A stretch of DNA of 64,000 nucleotides from Marsupella aquatica. Lineage: Eukaryota; Marchantiophyta. This document shows, in pieces, positions 61,557-64,000 of the stretch. The stretch's first letter is position 1, and the number at the start of each line of letters is the position of its first letter. A program made the translations under genes and the position numbers. The stretch spans positions 19,468,001 to 19,532,000 of the forward strand of contig OZ316896.1 of assembly GCA_973895155.1 (NCBI GenBank), read 5' to 3'. The notes under the pieces are model-generated. The model did not search any database, had not been told where the DNA came from, and saw only the letters and a program-made list of their open reading frames with translations.

Positions 61557-62053
61557 GAACTTAAAGCCCCGATGGACACAGACCTTTGGCAAAATGCTCG
61601 AATGGACACAATGCTCGAATGGACACAGACAACCCGGATGGACACAACCTGAACTTGGGATTTTGCCAGGATAACATACATTTCATGTGTGCTCCAGTAG
61701 TGACCACTTGGGATTTTGCCAGGATAACATACATTTCATGTGTGCTCCAGTAGTGACCACTTGGGATTTTGGCAGTATAACATACATTTCATGTGTGCTC
61801 CAGTAGTGACCACTTGGGATTTTGCCAGTATAACATACATTTCATGTGTGCTCCAGTAGTGACCTGTAAGGGGCTTTTGGATATATTTATGTAATACTTT
61901 TAAAACAAGAATAAATTAGTTTTGGGTGACTTGGTACCGGGTAATAAAAGCTCCCATGGACACAAACCTTTGCTTGACTACCTTGATGGACACAGACAAA
62001 TTAAGTTGGCTGCATAGTTAAGTTAGGTGTGTGTCCATGGGAGCTTTAAGTTC
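61557..62053. mobile_element. 497-bp element with 28-bp terminal inverted repeats (MITE-like)
   Basis: The left end (61557-61584, opening gaacttaaagc and containing atggacaca) and the right end (62026-62053) are inverted copies matching at 25 of 28 positions. A second left-type copy lies inside at about 61946, facing the right end as a tight hairpin of about 100 bp. The left part repeats cNNatggacacaNNc several times. No open frame for a transposase is present and no clear target-site duplication is seen, so the limits are provisional. Confidence 0.6.
61653..61864. repeat. 53-bp tandem repeat, four copies, inside the inverted-repeat element
   Basis: Units start at 61653, 61706, 61759 and 61812 with exact 53-bp spacing (acttgggattttgccaggat, then aacatacatttcatgtgtgc and tccagtagtgacc). 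The copies differ by only one to three bases, so the expansion is recent. Confidence 0.95.
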
Positions 62054-62469
62054 TGGTACCCGTGCCTCAATGCTCGTTTCTTTATTTTTCTCATAAATTG
62101 CTTATTCTCTTGCAAAGTGTAAGTTGGACATGGTCCTAAACTCCTAAACCCTAAACTCCTATCCTCACATGCCATTTTTCTAATAGACAATTATTTAACT
62201 TCTAAATTATTCTGAATCTCTTTCAAAAACATAATGGGTCTCATGTTCTTCTTATAATTACTTAAGTTACTCAAACCCACATTAAACTTAGGAATTAATC
62301 TGTGGACCCACTTGATTATTTGCGTAGTTAGGGTGTTTTTAATTAAGGAGCCTAGTTTGAAATTTTGATTGCATCCGAAGAATCCGTTATAGTACATTTG
62401 TCTCTCGGGGGTCAATCCAAGGGGTGTCCCATATCATGCTCGAAGTTTTGGGGGAATAAACACTCTAAA
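62054..62469. other. AT-rich spacer, no gene seen
   Basis: It contains one short run of ctaaaccctaaactcc-type sequence at about 62137-62160, resembling plant telomeric CCCTAAA but with a single perfect unit. Confidence 0.4.
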
Positions 62470-62710
62470 AGTTAAGTCAATAAAGTTTTTTTTAGGAATT
62501 TTTTAAACCCCTAACTTAATGAAATATTCCAAGAATATTCTCATATTTGATTTTAAAAAACCCTATGATTCTTATAATTCTCAAAATTGGATTAATATAA
62601 CCCTAAATGTTCTTCAACAAAAAATTAAAAATATTTTACTAAACCCAATAAAAAAACCCTATACATATTCGCGCGTGATGGGTCGGAAGAAAAGAAGTGA
62701 GGACCCCGGG
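62470..62710 (+). repeat. Dispersed repeat family B, copy 2
   Basis: It is the reverse complement of 25210-25460: landmarks ttccaagaatattctcat, cttataattctcaaaattgg, taaccctaaatgttcttc, acccaataaaaaaaccctat and aagtgaggacccc occur in the mirrored order. Confidence 0.7.
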
Positions 62711-63364
62711 ATTCGTCTTCCTAGTTTCTCCCCCAATTTAGAGCTCCATGCACAACCAGCATTCAATTCCAGAGTCTCTTCCTGATTCAGCTTTCCATAG
62801 ACAGACAGCATAAAATTTCACATCAATTCTCCCAAGGTATTTTCGATGAACAGACCAAGACTCCTAAAATCTTCGCAAGCTCTCTTTGTCTACTCAATTC
62901 TCTGTCTTCATCAGTCCGTGCTTCGTCGACTCCATCAAGTCCCTCTGCGATCAAGTGATTGCTTTGTACAATATTCAGCTTTTTTATTAGTACTTGCAAA
63001 GTAGAATGACAGCAATTGCTCCCAATCTGACAGTGCTGCTAGGCGAGCTCTTAAGACGAAGCACGAAACCCCCAAGTATGGCCTTTATCCCGGCCTTTAT
63101 ATACCATGCTTCTTTAATAGGGCAGGCAGGTTGAAAGTTCAAGAGTAAGATTTCTCGCATCCTAGCTGCAAAAAGTGCACATTTCCATCAAACAGAAAAC
63201 CAGATCTCTCACAATCGTCCTTACACACTTGTAACCTCCGCACAAAATTTACTTCACAGTCCGATCAAGTAACTTATTATTCTGCTACTATGAATTCACC
63301 CCATTGCAGGCTTGAGGGTAAGTGATATGGAGACCTCCCCATCACCTGCAACATTTTTAGCCCT
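62711..63364. other. Spacer, no recognisable gene
   Basis: No open frame or similarity was seen. Confidence 0.4.
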
Positions 63365-63535
63365 CGGACCCCCTAAAATGTAAGAATTAAAAAAAAATTA
63401 ATCCCTAAATTTTTTATGATTAAAGAGACCCTAATGTTCTTATAAGTATCAAAATTGTTAAACGACCCTATATATTGTTCTTTTACAAAAATTCTTAAGT
63501 TTTCCCTTCAAACCAATAAAACAACCCTGGCTACA
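63365..63535 (+). repeat. Dispersed repeat family B, copy 3 (partial)
   Basis: Shares with copy 2 the segments ttcttataagtatcaaaatt, gaccctatatattgttctt, acaaaaattcttaag and accaataaaacaaccct in the same order, and lies only about 0.65 kb from it in the same direction. Confidence 0.6.
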
Positions 63536-63583
63536 CTTTGTCGCACGTTGTTGAGCATAGACGACGATCGCAACGGCAAGCCC

Positions 63584-64000
63584 ATGAACCATCCAACGCA
63601 CAATAGTCGACACAAGAGATACGTGGTTCACCTCCTTGAGGCTACGTCCACGGGAACACACAAGAGAGCTTTACTGAACTCTAAGCCTGTCGGCTATACC
63701 GAGTCTCCACATGTAAGCTCTCCCTATCTCTCAAGTGGCTCCATAACAATGAGCCTTGGTTCTACCTCTCCAAGCACACATGCCTCTTATGATATAGTGT
63801 GCAACTTAGTTGTACCTAACCACATAGTTGTACCTAATCACGTAGTTGTACCTAACCACATAGTTGTACCTAATCACGTAGTTGTACCTAATCACGTAGT
63901 TGTACCTAACCACATAGTTGTACCTAATCACGTAGTTGTATCTAACCACGTAGTTGTACCAACCCACGTTGTTGTACCAACCACGTCATACCTAACCTAG
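63584..64000 (+). CDS. Hypothetical repeat-containing open frame, doubtful gene
   Basis: An ATG at 63584 opens a 138-codon frame that ends in TAG at the last base of the window. The first 75 residues are rich in Ser, His and Thr with no domain I recognise. The rest is about ten copies of a six-residue unit (VVPNHV or VVPNHI) produced by the 18-bp minisatellite. No splice sites, promoter or homologue support it, and the frame starts next to a family B repeat. It may simply be an open register through a minisatellite. Confidence 0.25.
   Translation: MNHPTHNSRHKRYVVHLLEATSTGTHKRALLNSKPVGYTESPHVSSPYLSSGSITMSLGSTSPSTHASYDIVCNLVVPNHIVVPNHVVVPNHIVVPNHVVVPNHVVVPNHIVVPNHVVVSNHVVVPTHVVVPTTSYLT
63807..63986. 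repeat. 18-bp minisatellite, about ten units
   Basis: Units alternate between tagttgtacctaaccaca and tagttgtacctaatcacg, with drift in the last two (gtatctaacc, gtaccaaccc). Length is constant at 18 bp, which keeps all three frames of each strand in step across the array. Confidence 0.95.

Noticed and set aside
62137-62165. Interstitial telomeric repeat.
   Set aside because: Only one perfect CCCTAAA unit is present, in AT-rich sequence.
63807-63986. CRISPR-like array.
   Set aside because: Units are contiguous with no unique spacers, and the setting is a eukaryotic genome; it is a minisatellite.

Overview
The window is nuclear DNA of a land plant. Three multi-exon, protein-coding loci carry the signal: a GT37 cell-wall fucosyltransferase, an early light-induced protein (ELIP) of the chloroplast thylakoid, and a pair of very large ZNFX1-type helicase genes. 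All introns inferred here are GT-AG. GT37 and ELIP together point to the green lineage, and the style (repeat-rich spacers, a ZNFX1-type gene with an RZ finger, a 622-residue fucosyltransferase) would fit a moss, liverwort, lycophyte or fern. I cannot name the species from sequence alone.

Layout. 1-5.3 kb is spacer with small tandem duplications. 5.3-14.1 kb, minus strand, is a five-exon fucosyltransferase gene whose 4.5-kb second intron holds three tandem copies of a 210-bp unit. 14.1-39.5 kb is a long gene-poor, repeat-rich stretch with many local tandem duplications, tRNA-derived SINE-like pieces and two or more dispersed repeat families; I found no supportable gene in it. 39.6-40.6 kb, plus strand, is a two-exon ELIP gene with two ACGTGGC motifs and a TATA box upstream and a polyadenylation signal downstream, followed by a compound minisatellite.

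42.2-60.6 kb is the most interesting part. Two paralogues of one large gene lie head to head, about 7 kb apart. The plus-strand copy is complete: three exons, 1986 residues, with a PB1 domain, an eroded CCCH finger, a ZNFX1-type superfamily 1 helicase, a long run of NFX1-type zinc fingers, TPR-like helices and a C-terminal RZ-type zinc finger. The minus-strand copy keeps PB1, an intact CCCH finger and most of the helicase, but carries a one-base frameshift and a roughly 1.2-kb deletion that removes most NFX1 fingers and joins the rest to the TPR region out of frame, so the RZ finger is gone. The two copies have therefore lost different zinc-binding parts. In the complete copy all three CCCH cysteine codons became serine codons by the same kind of change (TGY to TCY). 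A 58-bp minisatellite of ten units lies directly in front of the complete copy.

60.6-64 kb is again repeat-rich: a 497-bp element with 28-bp terminal inverted repeats and four internal 53-bp units, two copies of a dispersed family, and an 18-bp minisatellite translated as a six-residue repeat.

The three loci have no obvious shared pathway: Golgi glycosylation, chloroplast photoprotection and (by analogy with animal and nematode ZNFX1) RNA surveillance or antiviral defence. No RNA genes, CRISPR arrays or prokaryotic features were found.
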